Shown here: positions 9,437 through 18,994 of the stretch, one piece after another
How the letters are laid out: each line of letters starts with the position of its first letter
How positions within the stretch are numbered: position 1 is the stretch's first letter
Source of the DNA: Candidatus Villigracilis saccharophilus
Lineage (GTDB): Bacteria; Chloroflexota; Anaerolineae; Anaerolineales; Villigracilaceae
Assembly: GCA_016709305.1 (NCBI GenBank)
Contig: JADJNA010000055.1
Location: 186,001-250,000 of the forward strand
Direction of reading: 5' to 3'
Length of the DNA stretch: 64,000 bases
Made by a program: the position numbers and the translations under genes
Notes under the pieces: generated by a model
What the model saw: only the letters and a program-made list of their open reading frames with translations
Database searches by the model: none
Told to the model about the DNA's origin: nothing

Positions 9437-10981
9437 ATGGAAATCCAGTATTTTTCTTTTTTGAAACATCTTGTTCGTTTTAATCGGCATGTCTACCTCG
9501 ACCACAATGCAACCACTCCGGTCAGTAACCGTGTCCGAAAAGCAATGGAACAGGTATTGAAACACCAGTATGGCAACCCATCCTCCTTTTATGAGATGGG
9601 TCGGAAATCTGCCGGAATGGTGGAGCAGGCTCGCGAACAGGTAGCACAGGCCATTCATGCCGACCTGTCCGAGGTCATCTTTACCAGCTGTGCATCCGAA
9701 TCCAACAACGCCGCGATTAAGTCCGCTGCCGCTCACTTTTATCCGCGAAAGAAAAAGATTATTGCTACGCCAATCGAACATCCATCGGTGTCAAATACAC
9801 TGGCATACCTTCAAACCCAGGGGGTGACTGTCGAATATTGCCGGGTGGATGAGAATGGGCGTGTGCTGTTATCCGACCTGGAACAACGGATTGATGGTGA
9901 TACCTTTTTGGTGTGCTGCATTCTAGCCAACAATGAAACCGGCGTCATTCAGGACATCCAGGCAGTCACCAGAATCGCCAGAAAATATGGCACACTGGTG
10001 CTGGCAGATTGCGTGCAGGCGCTGGGAAAGATCCCGATAGACGTTCATACCTGGGACGTGGATTACGCAACGTTTTCAGCGCACAAACTCTATGGACCCA
10101 AAGGCATTGGCGCTTTGTACCTCAAACAGGGCATTCCCTTCACGCCGTTCCTGCATGGCGGACATCAGGAGGGCGGGCTTCGCGCCGGAACTGAAAGCCT
10201 GCATAATATTGTTGGTTTTGGCGCTGCCTGCAAAGATGTGGAAAATTTGCTGGCGGAAGCCGAACAGATTCAGATGTTGAAACAAAAGTTGATTCAACGT
10301 CTCAAAGAAATCAAACCTGATTGTGTGATCAATTCACTGGATTCTAAAGCAGAGTGCCTGCCAAACACGCTGAGCGTCACCTTCCCCGGTGTGGAGAATT
10401 CCGGGTTGATGGGAATGCTTGATTATCGGGGGATTGCGGTCTCTGCCGGGTCGGCGTGCAGCACCGGGGAAGATACACCTTCACATGTGTTGAAAGCGAT
10501 TGGGTTGTCCGATCAGGCCGCACGCGAGACCATCAGAATCAGCCTCGGGCATACCACCACTGCAGGTGATATCCGCTATATGACACAGGTGGTTCAGGAG
10601 TATGTTGAGGGGCGCACTTCATTTGTGAACATGCTCGCTCCGGCGCAGTTGAACGAAACCATCCTCTTTGATGAACAAACCTTTATTCTCGATGTGCGTC
10701 CTCCGGACATGCGGAAAAATGTAAAGGGATTACCGAATGCACATGAAGTTAACCCACTGCATGTCGAACGATACTTGAAACAACTTCCACGGGATAAACA
10801 AATCCTGGTGTACTGTCCGGGAGGCGGGTTGTCTGTCATGATCTCATATTACTTGAAGGCAAAAGGCTTCAAGCGTATTACCAATCTGCGAGGCGGACTT
10901 GATGCATGGCGCAAGCGACGCGATGATCTGTATGAAAAATATGCCGGACAAAATGTGACGGTGCTCGAACCGGATAACTAA
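9437..10981 (+). CDS. Cysteine desulfurase (NifS/IscS type) fused to a C-terminal rhodanese domain
   Basis: 514 residues from ATG 9437, with GGAGAAG just upstream; the open frame reaches back to 9305 but without a ribosome site. Residues about 17-390 are a class V aminotransferase fold: YLDHNATTP near the start, the pyridoxal-phosphate lysine K217 in FSAHKLYGPKG, and the catalytic cysteine C341 in SAGSACSTGED. Residues about 405-505 are a rhodanese domain with active cysteine C460 in VYCPGGG. The first half would release sulfur from cysteine as enzyme persulfide; the second is placed to accept or pass it on. No scaffold protein (IscU/NifU) is adjacent, so delivery to clusters, thiolation or sulfur respiration are all open. 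Confidence 0.88.
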   Translation: MEIQYFSFLKHLVRFNRHVYLDHNATTPVSNRVRKAMEQVLKHQYGNPSSFYEMGRKSAGMVEQAREQVAQAIHADLSEVIFTSCASESNNAAIKSAAAHFYPRKKKIIATPIEHPSVSNTLAYLQTQGVTVEYCRVDENGRVLLSDLEQRIDGDTFLVCCILANNETGVIQDIQAVTRIARKYGTLVLADCVQALGKIPIDVHTWDVDYATFSAHKLYGPKGIGALYLKQGIPFTPFLHGGHQEGGLRAGTESLHNIVGFGAACKDVENLLAEAEQIQMLKQKLIQRLKEIKPDCVINSLDSKAECLPNTLSVTFPGVENSGLMGMLDYRGIAVSAGSACSTGEDTPSHVLKAIGLSDQAARETIRISLGHTTTAGDIRYMTQVVQEYVEGRTSFVNMLAPAQLNETILFDEQTFILDVRPPDMRKNVKGLPNAHEVNPLHVERYLKQLPRDKQILVYCPGGGLSVMISYYLKAKGFKRITNLRGGLDAWRKRRDDLYEKYAGQNVTVLEPDN

Positions 10982-11149
10982 AAGAATGGTCGTGAAGCTA
11001 TCTTCCTATAGGTTGATCATCCGCGATACTTAGCTCATTGAAACGGTGTCATTAATGACTTTACACTGGCCTTCTTGACCAGCTTCGTAAGAGAGACTCA
11101 GGTGTTTTAATGAGTCAATTGTCCGAAAAATCGCCTGAGAGTGAATTTT

Positions 11150-11551
11150 ATGACAACCCACGCCGATCTTTTTCTCACCTGCCTGCGGCATTATGCCGCC
11201 AAAGATTTCCAAGCCATCTCCGCCATGTACGCCGAGGATATTCACCTGCGCGATTGGAACATCTCAGTGCATGGCAAAGGGGAAGCCATTCGCGAAACTG
11301 CAAAAAACTTTGTTGAAGCCGAAAGCCTTGAAATTTGCGTGCTGGCCACCTACGAAAATGCTGATACTTTCGCCGGGGAACTTCACATTGTGGTGGGCGG
11401 TAGGATCGATCTGTACGTGGTAGATGTTATGACGTTCGATGCACAGGTCGCATCACTACTATTCGTTCGTACAAAGGGCGGGGCGATTGAATCACTTCTA
11501 AATCTCGAGTTAGGCGACCTGCCTTACAAAATAGTAGATTTACATGCCTGA
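11150..11551 (+). CDS. NTF2/SnoaL-like small protein
   Basis: 133 residues from ATG 11150; a GTG at 11141 is also in frame. The pattern of an N-terminal helix pair (LFLTCLRHYAAKDFQAISAMYAEDIHLRDW), then GKGEAIRETAKNF and three long antiparallel strands ending in a VDVMTFD segment, is that of the nuclear-transport-factor-2-like cone fold. This fold serves as a small-molecule binding or isomerase domain in many proteins. The pocket residues do not point to a substrate. The stop lies two bases from the stop of the convergent ABC permease gene, with no terminator between them. Confidence 0.7.
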   Translation: MTTHADLFLTCLRHYAAKDFQAISAMYAEDIHLRDWNISVHGKGEAIRETAKNFVEAESLEICVLATYENADTFAGELHIVVGGRIDLYVVDVMTFDAQVASLLFVRTKGGAIESLLNLELGDLPYKIVDLHA

Positions 11552-11552
11552 A

Positions 11553-13943
11553 CTATTCATAGGCCAGCGTATCCTTCACGGTTAACCGTGATGCCCGTCC
11601 TGCGGGTAAAGCACTTGCTAATGTTCCGAGTACGATGGTGAAGATCAGCCAGGCGATGAGGCCGCTTGCACCGTATACCGCCGGCATAGGGGCGGTTAGG
11701 ATCGCCACACCAACGCCATAACAAAGCACGCTTGTGATCGGAATGGAAATCGGAATGCTAACCGCCCAACTGAGAACACCGATTAACAGGCCTTCGGTGA
11801 TGACAATGGCTTGAATATCAGCGTTGCTTGCTCCAATTGCCCGCATCACGCCGATTTCGCGTGTACGCTCGAGCACATTGATACTCATGGTTCCCATTAA
11901 ACCCAGCCCGCCGACCACTGCGATCAGACTCGCCATCACCAGCATAAAGTAAACGAGAATATCTGTCTGCGCTTTTTGATCACGAATAAAGTCTGCTCCC
12001 AACTGAGTGGATTGAATTTGGATGCCGTGCGCTTCATAAGCTGCCTGGATTTGATCGTTGATACGCTTTTGCGTGGCAGAGTCGTGCTGAGCTGTGACGA
12101 TTCGCAGAGAATATGCCATTTCTGGTTCGCCAACCAACAGGCTGAGGTATTCATAATTAACATATAACAGGGGTGGACTGACGTTCCCGGTTATGCTGTA
12201 AATCCCGACAATATGCCAGTCTGTTTCCTTGCCGTTCGCCTCAATTGTTATCCAATCACCAACTTTAAGGTCTGGAAAAACATTAAGCAGGTGATTGCCA
12301 ATCACGATCGCATTCTCATCCCCGGATTCAAGCCAGCGGCCTGATGTGATGATCGGATCAATCAAGGTGGATGTTGATGGAGGGGCGACGAAAAGAATCT
12401 GTGTTCCCGTTTCTCCAGCCCCCATCTTGAGGGTGCCAAGGAATTCCAACCAGCCTTCGGAATTTTCCACACCAGCGATATTGTTTGCGATTCCTGCAAC
12501 TTTATCAAATCGATAGCCATGATCAAATGCAATATTAATATCGGCAAGAAAATAACCTTGAATATCTTCAATGGTCTTATCGAACGAAGCCCACAGGTTA
12601 TATACGGCAATGAATACCGCACCGCCTAACACCAGGGTGAACAGGGTGATGCCAAGCCTTACTTTGCGTCTGATCATGTTGCGGACCGAGATACGGATTG
12701 GCCGCGGAATTATCAGCGCGTTACTGCTGACAGATTCTTTTTTGACCGTGGCATTACCGCCGAGACCATAGTCGCTCAATGCCTCGCGAACTGTGACCCT
12801 AACGCTATTGTAGATCGGTAGTATGGCTGCCAATACCGGCACAATCATCGCGACAATGATCTGTTGTATTACCGTTGATGTGTATCCTTTGAATGGCACG
12901 GGATAGAAATTTAACCATTCTGCCATTCTGCCGCCAATGATTTCAGCAACCATATTTGCCAGAGGAATTGCGATCAATAATGAACCAATCCCAAAACTCA
13001 GGATCAGTACAAGATACATCCCAAAGATTTGGATCATGCTTCCGCCCGTGGCTTTCATGATTCCGATCTGCCGTGTTTGCTGGGTCATTAAAGCAGTGAC
13101 CGTGTTGACGATCAAGAATCCGCTCAGAAATACCGTGAGATACCCCAGCACGATCAATACAAAAAAAACACCCTGTGTAATGTTGTAGGCAAAATGGTGG
13201 CCCGGTTGATAAACACTCACAAAAAACACGGTTGCACCCGCGCGTTCCATGCGATCTGCTACCGCCTGCGCCACCTCTGTCACATGCGCCTGATCAGTTT
13301 GGTTTTCAGAAACGCTGATCTCCAACTGGCCATAGCTGGAAATATCACCACCGAGCCATTCCAAAGTGTCGGGAGTCACAAAAGCATTGACCTGGTTCGC
13401 CAGGTTATATGGAAACCCTGTGACTGCATGTACGTAACCTGCCAGCTTAACTTCACGCCGCCTGCCATTGCTCAGTTCCAACAGGATCGTATCGCCGGGA
13501 TGATAGCCAAGAGATTTTGCACTTGAGTCAATAATGACTTCTTTATCCGCATACTGTGGAATATCGGTCTCACCTTTTGCGGGCTTGAGGAGGTTCAAAG
13601 TCAATTTGCCGGGATCTTTAACCGCAGTGAAACTAATATTAACTGTTGTTCCATCAGGTCGTATGATTGACGCACTGGTTGAAGCCACCCCTTCTACTGT
13701 ATCCACGCCCGGCACAGAGCGGGCAATTTTTACCATTCCATCTGTAAGGGGCGAAGCATACACCTGCGCCTCGGATGGATTCGCGGAAAGAAAATCGTTA
13801 TCCATGCTTTCGTTCATGTACAAGCCCAGGTTGCTGTTGAATCCAACTGCAAACGCCCCGACCGCGATCGTCATAATGATCAGGAAAGTCCGCCCGCGGT
13901 TGCCCGAAAAGTCAGCCCAGACTTTTATCCAACGGCTGCCCAT
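11553..13943 (-). CDS. FtsX-like ABC transporter permease (duplicated MacB/LolC type)
   Basis: Intact, 796 residues. There are two copies of the FtsX module: an N-terminal membrane helix at about 20-40, a large periplasmic domain, and three helices at about 265-400; then helices at about 425-450, a second periplasmic domain, and three final helices at about 660-785. The last part contains TREIGVMRAIGAS, the conserved cytoplasmic loop of this family that contacts the ATPase. Such permeases do not translocate through the membrane alone; they move periplasmic lipids, lipoproteins or toxins by mechanotransmission. It overlaps the upstream ATPase gene by one base and is followed by no reverse-strand gene, so it ends the operon. 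Confidence 0.88.
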   Translation of the reverse strand: MGSRWIKVWADFSGNRGRTFLIIMTIAVGAFAVGFNSNLGLYMNESMDNDFLSANPSEAQVYASPLTDGMVKIARSVPGVDTVEGVASTSASIIRPDGTTVNISFTAVKDPGKLTLNLLKPAKGETDIPQYADKEVIIDSSAKSLGYHPGDTILLELSNGRRREVKLAGYVHAVTGFPYNLANQVNAFVTPDTLEWLGGDISSYGQLEISVSENQTDQAHVTEVAQAVADRMERAGATVFFVSVYQPGHHFAYNITQGVFFVLIVLGYLTVFLSGFLIVNTVTALMTQQTRQIGIMKATGGSMIQIFGMYLVLILSFGIGSLLIAIPLANMVAEIIGGRMAEWLNFYPVPFKGYTSTVIQQIIVAMIVPVLAAILPIYNSVRVTVREALSDYGLGGNATVKKESVSSNALIIPRPIRISVRNMIRRKVRLGITLFTLVLGGAVFIAVYNLWASFDKTIEDIQGYFLADINIAFDHGYRFDKVAGIANNIAGVENSEGWLEFLGTLKMGAGETGTQILFVAPPSTSTLIDPIITSGRWLESGDENAIVIGNHLLNVFPDLKVGDWITIEANGKETDWHIVGIYSITGNVSPPLLYVNYEYLSLLVGEPEMAYSLRIVTAQHDSATQKRINDQIQAAYEAHGIQIQSTQLGADFIRDQKAQTDILVYFMLVMASLIAVVGGLGLMGTMSINVLERTREIGVMRAIGASNADIQAIVITEGLLIGVLSWAVSIPISIPITSVLCYGVGVAILTAPMPAVYGASGLIAWLIFTIVLGTLASALPAGRASRLTVKDTLAYE

Positions 13944-15082
13944 TAGAATGCTCTCCGCAGGGATAGATTCTCACCTTCGTGTTTGTCCGCCAATTGATGA
14001 AGCGTCTCACGCGCAACCTCGGACTGGCCCAGCAATTCTGACAATTGTCCATATCCGATGGCAAGCACCTCAACAGGTCCGCCCTCAGATGCGCGGATGG
14101 AGGCTTGATGCTTCTTCTCGTGGAAAAACTCCATTTCGCCAAAGCATTTCCCTGGTCCAAGTTGAAGCGCGATCACATCCGATTGGTTTTTACGCGGAAG
14201 GATCACTTCCACAGTTCCTTTCGAAACGATATAAAAGGTGTCCGCATTCGTGCCTTCAGAAAGGATCATTGTGCCCGCCTTATAAGTCTGCAGCTTTGCG
14301 GTTTTTGTGGCTTGCAATAATTGGGAAGCTGTCAGACTAGGCATGACCTTGGCAACGTACTCATTGACGATTTCACCATCAGCGATCAGAGCTGTGCGAT
14401 GGGTGCGCTTTGCCAGTCCGCTGTCGTGTGTCACAATGATGATGGTCTTGCCTTGGGCGATCAAGTTATTGAATAAGGAGAATACAGCCTCGGCGGTTTT
14501 CGAATCGAGATTGCCCGTCGGCTCATCTGCAATGATCACAGGCGGATCGTTTGCCAATGCGCGGGCAATTGCCACGCGTTGTTGTTGTCCGCCCGAAAGT
14601 GCGGTGGGAAGTTTGTAGGCATGATCTGCGAGCTCAACAAGTTCCAATAATTCCATCGCACGATCACGGCGTTCGTGTATTGGATAGGTGCGGCAGAAAT
14701 CCATTGGCAGCATGATATTTTCAATAACTGAGATCATTGGCAGCAATTGGAAGAATTGAAAGACAATGCCCAGACTCTTTCCACGCCAGCGTGCCATTGT
14801 GTTTTCGTTCAAATCATGCACAGCCGTTCCATTGACCCAGACTTCTCCAGTTGTGGGGCGATCTATGCCTGTAATCATGTTGAGCAGGGTGGTTTTGCCG
14901 CTACCAGATTTTCCGATAATGCTGACGAACTCGCCGGCTTTAATTTGCAGGTCTACGCCTTCCAGCGCGTGATAGTCACCGACTGCGGTCCTATAGTATT
15001 TATTGACTTCCCGCAGATCTATGATGGGACGATCGCCGGTCTGATTGTCCTCGATTTTCTGTTTGAAAAATGAGATAGCCAT
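13943..15082 (-). CDS. ABC transporter ATPase (MacB/LolD type) with C-terminal cyclic-nucleotide-binding domain
   Basis: 379 residues. Residues 20-245 are a LolD/MacB-like ATPase: Walker A GKSGSGKT at 57-64, signature ALSGGQQQR at 161-169, Walker B VIIADEP at 182-188 and switch histidine in VTHD near 219. Residues about 251-365 are a cyclic-nucleotide-binding barrel, recognisable by ADTFYIVSKGTVEVIL and the phosphate-binding cassette region GPGKCFGEMEFF. This extension is not part of the ordinary ATPase, which is about 230 residues. It suggests the exporter is gated by a cyclic nucleotide or another ligand. The gene is cotranscribed with the permease downstream and the adaptor upstream. Confidence 0.88.
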   Translation of the reverse strand: MAISFFKQKIEDNQTGDRPIIDLREVNKYYRTAVGDYHALEGVDLQIKAGEFVSIIGKSGSGKTTLLNMITGIDRPTTGEVWVNGTAVHDLNENTMARWRGKSLGIVFQFFQLLPMISVIENIMLPMDFCRTYPIHERRDRAMELLELVELADHAYKLPTALSGGQQQRVAIARALANDPPVIIADEPTGNLDSKTAEAVFSLFNNLIAQGKTIIIVTHDSGLAKRTHRTALIADGEIVNEYVAKVMPSLTASQLLQATKTAKLQTYKAGTMILSEGTNADTFYIVSKGTVEVILPRKNQSDVIALQLGPGKCFGEMEFFHEKKHQASIRASEGGPVEVLAIGYGQLSELLGQSEVARETLHQLADKHEGENLSLRRAF

Positions 15083-15141
15083 GATGGTCTCTTTCTAATA
15101 ATGACGAACTCAAGAGAAGTTCATCCTGAATTTTTTTGTGA

Positions 15142-16180
15142 TTACCTGAACGTGACTACAGCAGTCATGCCCCAGCGCATGGCTGGATCCGTATCTGCCA
15201 ATAAGATCGTGACTTCATAAACTACATCACCTTGATTTTCAGAGAAATTTTCGCCAATCGAGAGTACATTACCTTTGAATTCCTTGCCAGGTATGGCATC
15301 AAATTTGACGATGACAGGCTGGTTTTCTTTTAACTTGACAACATCTATCTCAGTCACATCCCTGGTCTTAATGATCCAGCTTGAGAAGTCTGAGATGGTT
15401 ACAGCGGTCTCGCCAGCATTAATCGAGCTGCCCATCTTTGCGGTTAATTCAGCCACCACACCATCGAACGGGGCAACCACCGCGAAAGCCGCAACACCGG
15501 CTTTCGCCGCATTGAGGCGCGCTTCGAGCAACGGGAGTTGTTCCGCATCCGGGCCATCCTTGAGACGGTCATAGGTAAGTTGTGCTTTTTCAAGCTCAGC
15601 TTTTTTCAGTGCAAGGTCGTTCTCGGCTTCAATGATCCAGTCCTGTGGCGCGGGTCCTTTTAAAGCCTTTGGTTTTCTTTGTTTCATATTGATATCCAAA
15701 AGGTGTGTTTCTCAAAACCCTTTGGATTTCGTTCTGCGGGATCTGTTTATCAGTTTTTAAATATATGAGATATTGATACGCTTCTTCACTTGCTTCTTGG
15801 GCGTTCTTCAATGTAATGACCGCCTGGGCAAAGTCGGCGTTTCTTGAATTTTGCAGGTCATCCCACGCCTTCTGAGCACTGGCGAGTTCAAGTTGTGCAG
15901 TGGCATAATTTGTATCCGATCCATTCCCAAGACGGATCAATGGCCGGCCTTTTTCCACTGTCTGGCCTTCCTTTACCACTATTTCGCTAACAAACCCGCT
16001 GGTATTGAAGGCGATTTCGGCATACTGAACGGGTTCAACGCGTCCTTCAGCGATGGTGATATCGTCTGCAATTACTGTTGGGATCTGAGTGGCTTGTGGG
16101 GTGGCAGACGGCGTTGAACTGCACGCAGCGATAATGGTCAAGGCAAGGAGCGTCAAGGTTATTAATTTTATATGTTTCAT
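15142..16180 (-). pseudogene. Membrane-fusion (HlyD/MacA-type) lipoprotein, one frameshift
   Basis: On the reverse strand, ATG 16180 starts a lipoprotein signal with lipobox IIAACSS. It continues into an HlyD-type adaptor (biotinyl-lipoyl half, VVKEGQTVEKGRPLIRLG, then a helical hairpin). The frame shifts at about 15655-15665 in the run CTTTAAAAGGA; downstream the second helix, the other lipoyl half (VVAPFDGVVAEL) and the beta-barrel domain follow to 15142. The full product would be about 345 residues, usual for MacA-like adaptors. Gene order adaptor, ATPase, permease defines a tripartite-type exporter. A single indel in an A run is most simply a sequence error. Confidence 0.82.
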
Positions 16181-16350
16181 CTTGTTTATCCTTCATGAAT
16201 GTATGATTTCTGGTTGATTTACGAGCACAATTAAAATTAGTTGCAAACATAAGACAACAGGTCGAATCAAAGATTTGACAATTGAGCAAGGATGGTTAAT
16301 TTAATTCTCCATCCCATCAAGTCTTTGTCGTCAGTATGTCAAAATGTTAC

Positions 16351-16388
16351 ACTTGTGCTGGCTACTTACGTAAGTAGCCAGCACAAGT
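16351..16388. repeat. 38-base perfect palindrome without spacer
   Basis: The arm ACTTGTGCTGGCTACTTAC at 16351-16369 is followed directly by its exact reverse complement to 16388. It lies in the 480-base region between two divergent genes. Nothing else in that gap looks coding; the rest is AT-rich apart from the promoter-proximal repeat at 16571. It could form a cruciform or bind a large dimeric regulator, but a fold-back assembly artefact would look the same. Confidence 0.7.
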
Positions 16389-16570
16389 ATCTACAAAAGA
16401 GAAAAATGTAGGGGCGTGCGCTTACCAAACTCCCAGACAAGGAAACCCTCATCTTTGGAATAAACAGTCTTCATAGTTCCTAATCTGGCTGGTTTCGCCA
16501 TTCAGAAGTTAGTTTTGCACCAGAAACTAAACTAACGATACCCGCCGGAAAACGCTTGGCACGGAATATA

Positions 16571-16645
16571 TTTCTGTCCAATATTTGTGCTCTCATTGTC
16601 CTTCATTTTTTAATGGATGAAAAAATACGATGGTCTATACTCTAA
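16571..16645 (+). repeat. Upstream repeat, copy 1 (partner at 23042-23113)
   Basis: The block TTTGTGCTCTCATTGTCCTT and about 25 flanking bases on each side recur at 23.04 kb. Both copies lie on the forward strand and upstream of carbohydrate genes, here 15 bases before the carbohydrate-binding protein. The common sequence starts CTGTCC and ends near GATGG(T/A)CTA. A shared regulatory region for the two transcription units is likely; the binding factor is unknown. Confidence 0.55.
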
Positions 16646-16659
16646 AAAAGAGGTAAATA

Positions 16660-17292
16660 ATGATGAAATATCTAGGGAAACCATTTAAAGACTCTGTATA
16701 TTTGGGCGGGCCACAGATAATTCCGGGGCGGGTTCGGTGTGCTTACTATGATTTTGGCGGAGAAGGGGTTGCTTATCACGACTCAGACTCGGTGAATCAT
16801 GGCAGCGGTGAGTTGAATCCTGCCGATGGAAGCTACCTGCATGAATTTCGGAAAAACGAAGCCGTGGATATAACTTATACAAAAGATGGTGAGTATGACA
16901 ATCATCCCTATAATTTTGTTGAGCCTGAGTTGGGGATGTTGTATGTAGGTTGGACCATACCGGGTGAATGGATCAAATACACTGTGGACGTAAAGCAAAG
17001 CGGTCTGTATTCGGTTAATCTCTTTTATACATCGAATCAGGGTGGTGAAATTGCACTTTCAGTAAACGACTTTGATGTCACGGGGCATATTCAAATTCAA
17101 ACTACATATAGAAATGATGATCCGCTTGCGTGGCGGCAATGGCATCACTGGAATCAGATGAATACCATTGCAAAGATATGGCTCGAGCAGGGGATTCAGG
17201 TACTTACTTTACACACTGTTTCAATGGGCGGCATGAATTATGCTTATCTTGATTTTGAACTTTGCGAATTTAACAAGGAGACTTCTCGATGA
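16660..17292 (+). CDS. Carbohydrate-binding (CBM6/CBM35-like) protein
   Basis: Intact, 210 residues, with no signal peptide. The sequence pattern is that of the jelly-roll module attached to glycoside hydrolases: VRCAYYDFGGEGVAYHDSDS, DGEYDN, VGWTIPGEWIKYTVDV and the strand SGLYSVNLFYTSNQGGEIALSV. These correspond to the calcium- and sugar-binding loops of CBM6/35. No catalytic domain is attached, and the absence of a secretion signal is odd for a polysaccharide binder; the annotated start may be downstream of the true one or the enzyme part is lost. The stop overlaps the next gene by four bases (ATGA), indicating coupling with the aldo/keto reductase. Confidence 0.7.
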   Translation: MMKYLGKPFKDSVYLGGPQIIPGRVRCAYYDFGGEGVAYHDSDSVNHGSGELNPADGSYLHEFRKNEAVDITYTKDGEYDNHPYNFVEPELGMLYVGWTIPGEWIKYTVDVKQSGLYSVNLFYTSNQGGEIALSVNDFDVTGHIQIQTTYRNDDPLAWRQWHHWNQMNTIAKIWLEQGIQVLTLHTVSMGGMNYAYLDFELCEFNKETSR

Positions 17293-18206
17293 ATAAAGTG
17301 AAAATCGCAAAATGTGATCTCGATGCATCTGAAATAGCTCTGGGTTGTATGCGCATCGTGGATATGACGAATCAGGAGATCGCTACTTTAGTCCATACCG
17401 CACTAGATGAAGGGATCAATTTTTTCGATCATGCCGATATATATGGAGGTGGACAATCGGAAACGAAGTTCGCTGAAGCGTTGAAAATGAATGCGAGCCT
17501 GCGGGAAAAGATAATTCTCCAGAGTAAGTGCGGTATCCGTCAAGGCTCCTTCGACTTTTCAAAGGGACATATTCTGAAAGCGGTGGATGGCATTTTGAAA
17601 CGTTTACAGACGGACCATATCGATATCCTTTTACTGCACCGCCCGGATGCTTTGGTTGAGCCGGAAGAAGTGGCAGAGGCTTTTACGATTTTGGAAGACA
17701 GTGGCAAGGTCAGGTATTTTGGCGTCAGTAATCAAAACCCGATGCAGATCGAATTGTTGAGTAAATTCGTAAAGCAGCCGCTCGTCATCAATCAGCTTCA
17801 ATTGAGCATTACTAATACTGGCATGATCGATGCGGGTATCAATGTCAATATGAAAATTGATTCTTCTTTCGACCGTGATGGCAGTATTCTGGATTATTGC
17901 CGCCTTAAAGAGATCACGATCCAACCCTGGTCACCGTTCCAATACGGCTTTTTTGAGGGCGCGTTTCTTAATAACGAAAAATTCCCAGAATTGAATCTGA
18001 AGATTAATGAGATTGCGTCGTTGAGAGGTGTGACCAATACTGCAATTGCAATCGCGTGGTTGTTACGGCACCCTGCACGCATGCAACCTATCGTTGGGAC
18101 CACCAACCCGGGGCGCGTCAAAGATGTGTGTAAGGCATCTGATGTTAAGCTAACTCGTGAGGAATGGTACGCCATTTATCTGGCAGCTGGAAATAAGCTT
18201 CCATAA
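17289..18206 (+). CDS. Aldo/keto reductase (YdhF-like)
   Basis: Intact, 305 residues. The TIM-barrel signature is complete: GCMRI near the start, the catalytic tetrad D..Y in FFDHADIYGGG, K in IILQSKCGI, and H in DILLLHRPD. The C-terminal NADPH-binding region QPIVGTTNPGRV is also present. The family reduces sugar or ketone carbonyls with NADPH. Position between a carbohydrate-binding protein and a short-chain dehydrogenase suggests a role in sugar or uronate interconversion. Start overlaps the preceding stop. Confidence 0.88.
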   Translation: MNKVKIAKCDLDASEIALGCMRIVDMTNQEIATLVHTALDEGINFFDHADIYGGGQSETKFAEALKMNASLREKIILQSKCGIRQGSFDFSKGHILKAVDGILKRLQTDHIDILLLHRPDALVEPEEVAEAFTILEDSGKVRYFGVSNQNPMQIELLSKFVKQPLVINQLQLSITNTGMIDAGINVNMKIDSSFDRDGSILDYCRLKEITIQPWSPFQYGFFEGAFLNNEKFPELNLKINEIASLRGVTNTAIAIAWLLRHPARMQPIVGTTNPGRVKDVCKASDVKLTREEWYAIYLAAGNKLP

Positions 18207-18266
18207 ATTGCACGATATTGAATACTTCCGCACTCCATATTTCAAATTAAAAAGGAAAATGAAAAC

Positions 18267-18968
18267 ATGAAACGCTTAGAAAACAAATGGGCGCTTGTCA
18301 CTGGCTCTAGTCGCGGCATTGGTCAACAAATTGCCTGGGGATTGGCTGAACGCGGTTGCAATGTCATCGTCCACGGGCGTGAAGCGAGAAATCTTGAGGC
18401 AACCCTCGCAAAGCTGAAGGCATATGATGTCCAAGCTCACATCACCACAGGCGAGCTATCAACATCTTCTGGCATTTCTCAAATCATTAAACAGGCGATG
18501 GATGCACCGGGTCCGGTTGACATCCTTTATAACAACGCTGCCATCATGAGCAAAAACGAATCGATCTTCACTGTTGCTCAGGCTGAATGGGACCGCGTGT
18601 TTCAGATCAATGTTTGGGCAGTCATGGCATTGTGTCAGGCATTCGCGCCTGGCATGCGCGCGCGTGGATATGGCCGCATCATCAACCTTACCTCGGGTAT
18701 TGCCGACCAGCCTAATTTAGCGGTATATAGCGTGTCCAAGGCGGCAGTTGACAAATATTCGCGTGATCTGGCAGCTGAGTTCAAAGGTGAAAATGTGCTC
18801 GTCAATTTTCTGGACCCAGGCTGGTTACAAACTGATTTAGGCGGTAAAAATGCCATGTATCCGGTCGAGGATGTTCTTCCAGGCGCTCTCGTTCCTGCTC
18901 TGCTTGAAGATAATGGACCCACTGGTCGTTTCTTCGCCGCCCAGGATTTTAGATATCTGGAACGCTAA
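18267..18968 (+). CDS. Short-chain dehydrogenase/reductase
   Basis: Intact, 233 residues, with AAAAAGGAAAATG before the ATG. The Rossmann motif TGSSRGIGQQ is at about 12-21, the NNAA motif at about 88, and the catalytic YxxxK in YSVSKAAVD at about 153-157, with the structural Ser in INLTSG. It is typical of the classical SDR family; the cofactor preference (Arg in REARN after beta 2) suggests NADPH. It follows the aldo/keto reductase by 60 bases and is the last intact gene before the damaged alginate-lyase-like gene. The substrate is unknown, probably a sugar-acid or keto-sugar. Confidence 0.87.
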   Translation: MKRLENKWALVTGSSRGIGQQIAWGLAERGCNVIVHGREARNLEATLAKLKAYDVQAHITTGELSTSSGISQIIKQAMDAPGPVDILYNNAAIMSKNESIFTVAQAEWDRVFQINVWAVMALCQAFAPGMRARGYGRIINLTSGIADQPNLAVYSVSKAAVDKYSRDLAAEFKGENVLVNFLDPGWLQTDLGGKNAMYPVEDVLPGALVPALLEDNGPTGRFFAAQDFRYLER

Positions 18969-18994
18969 TGCTTTGAATGGAAGATCTGTCTATT

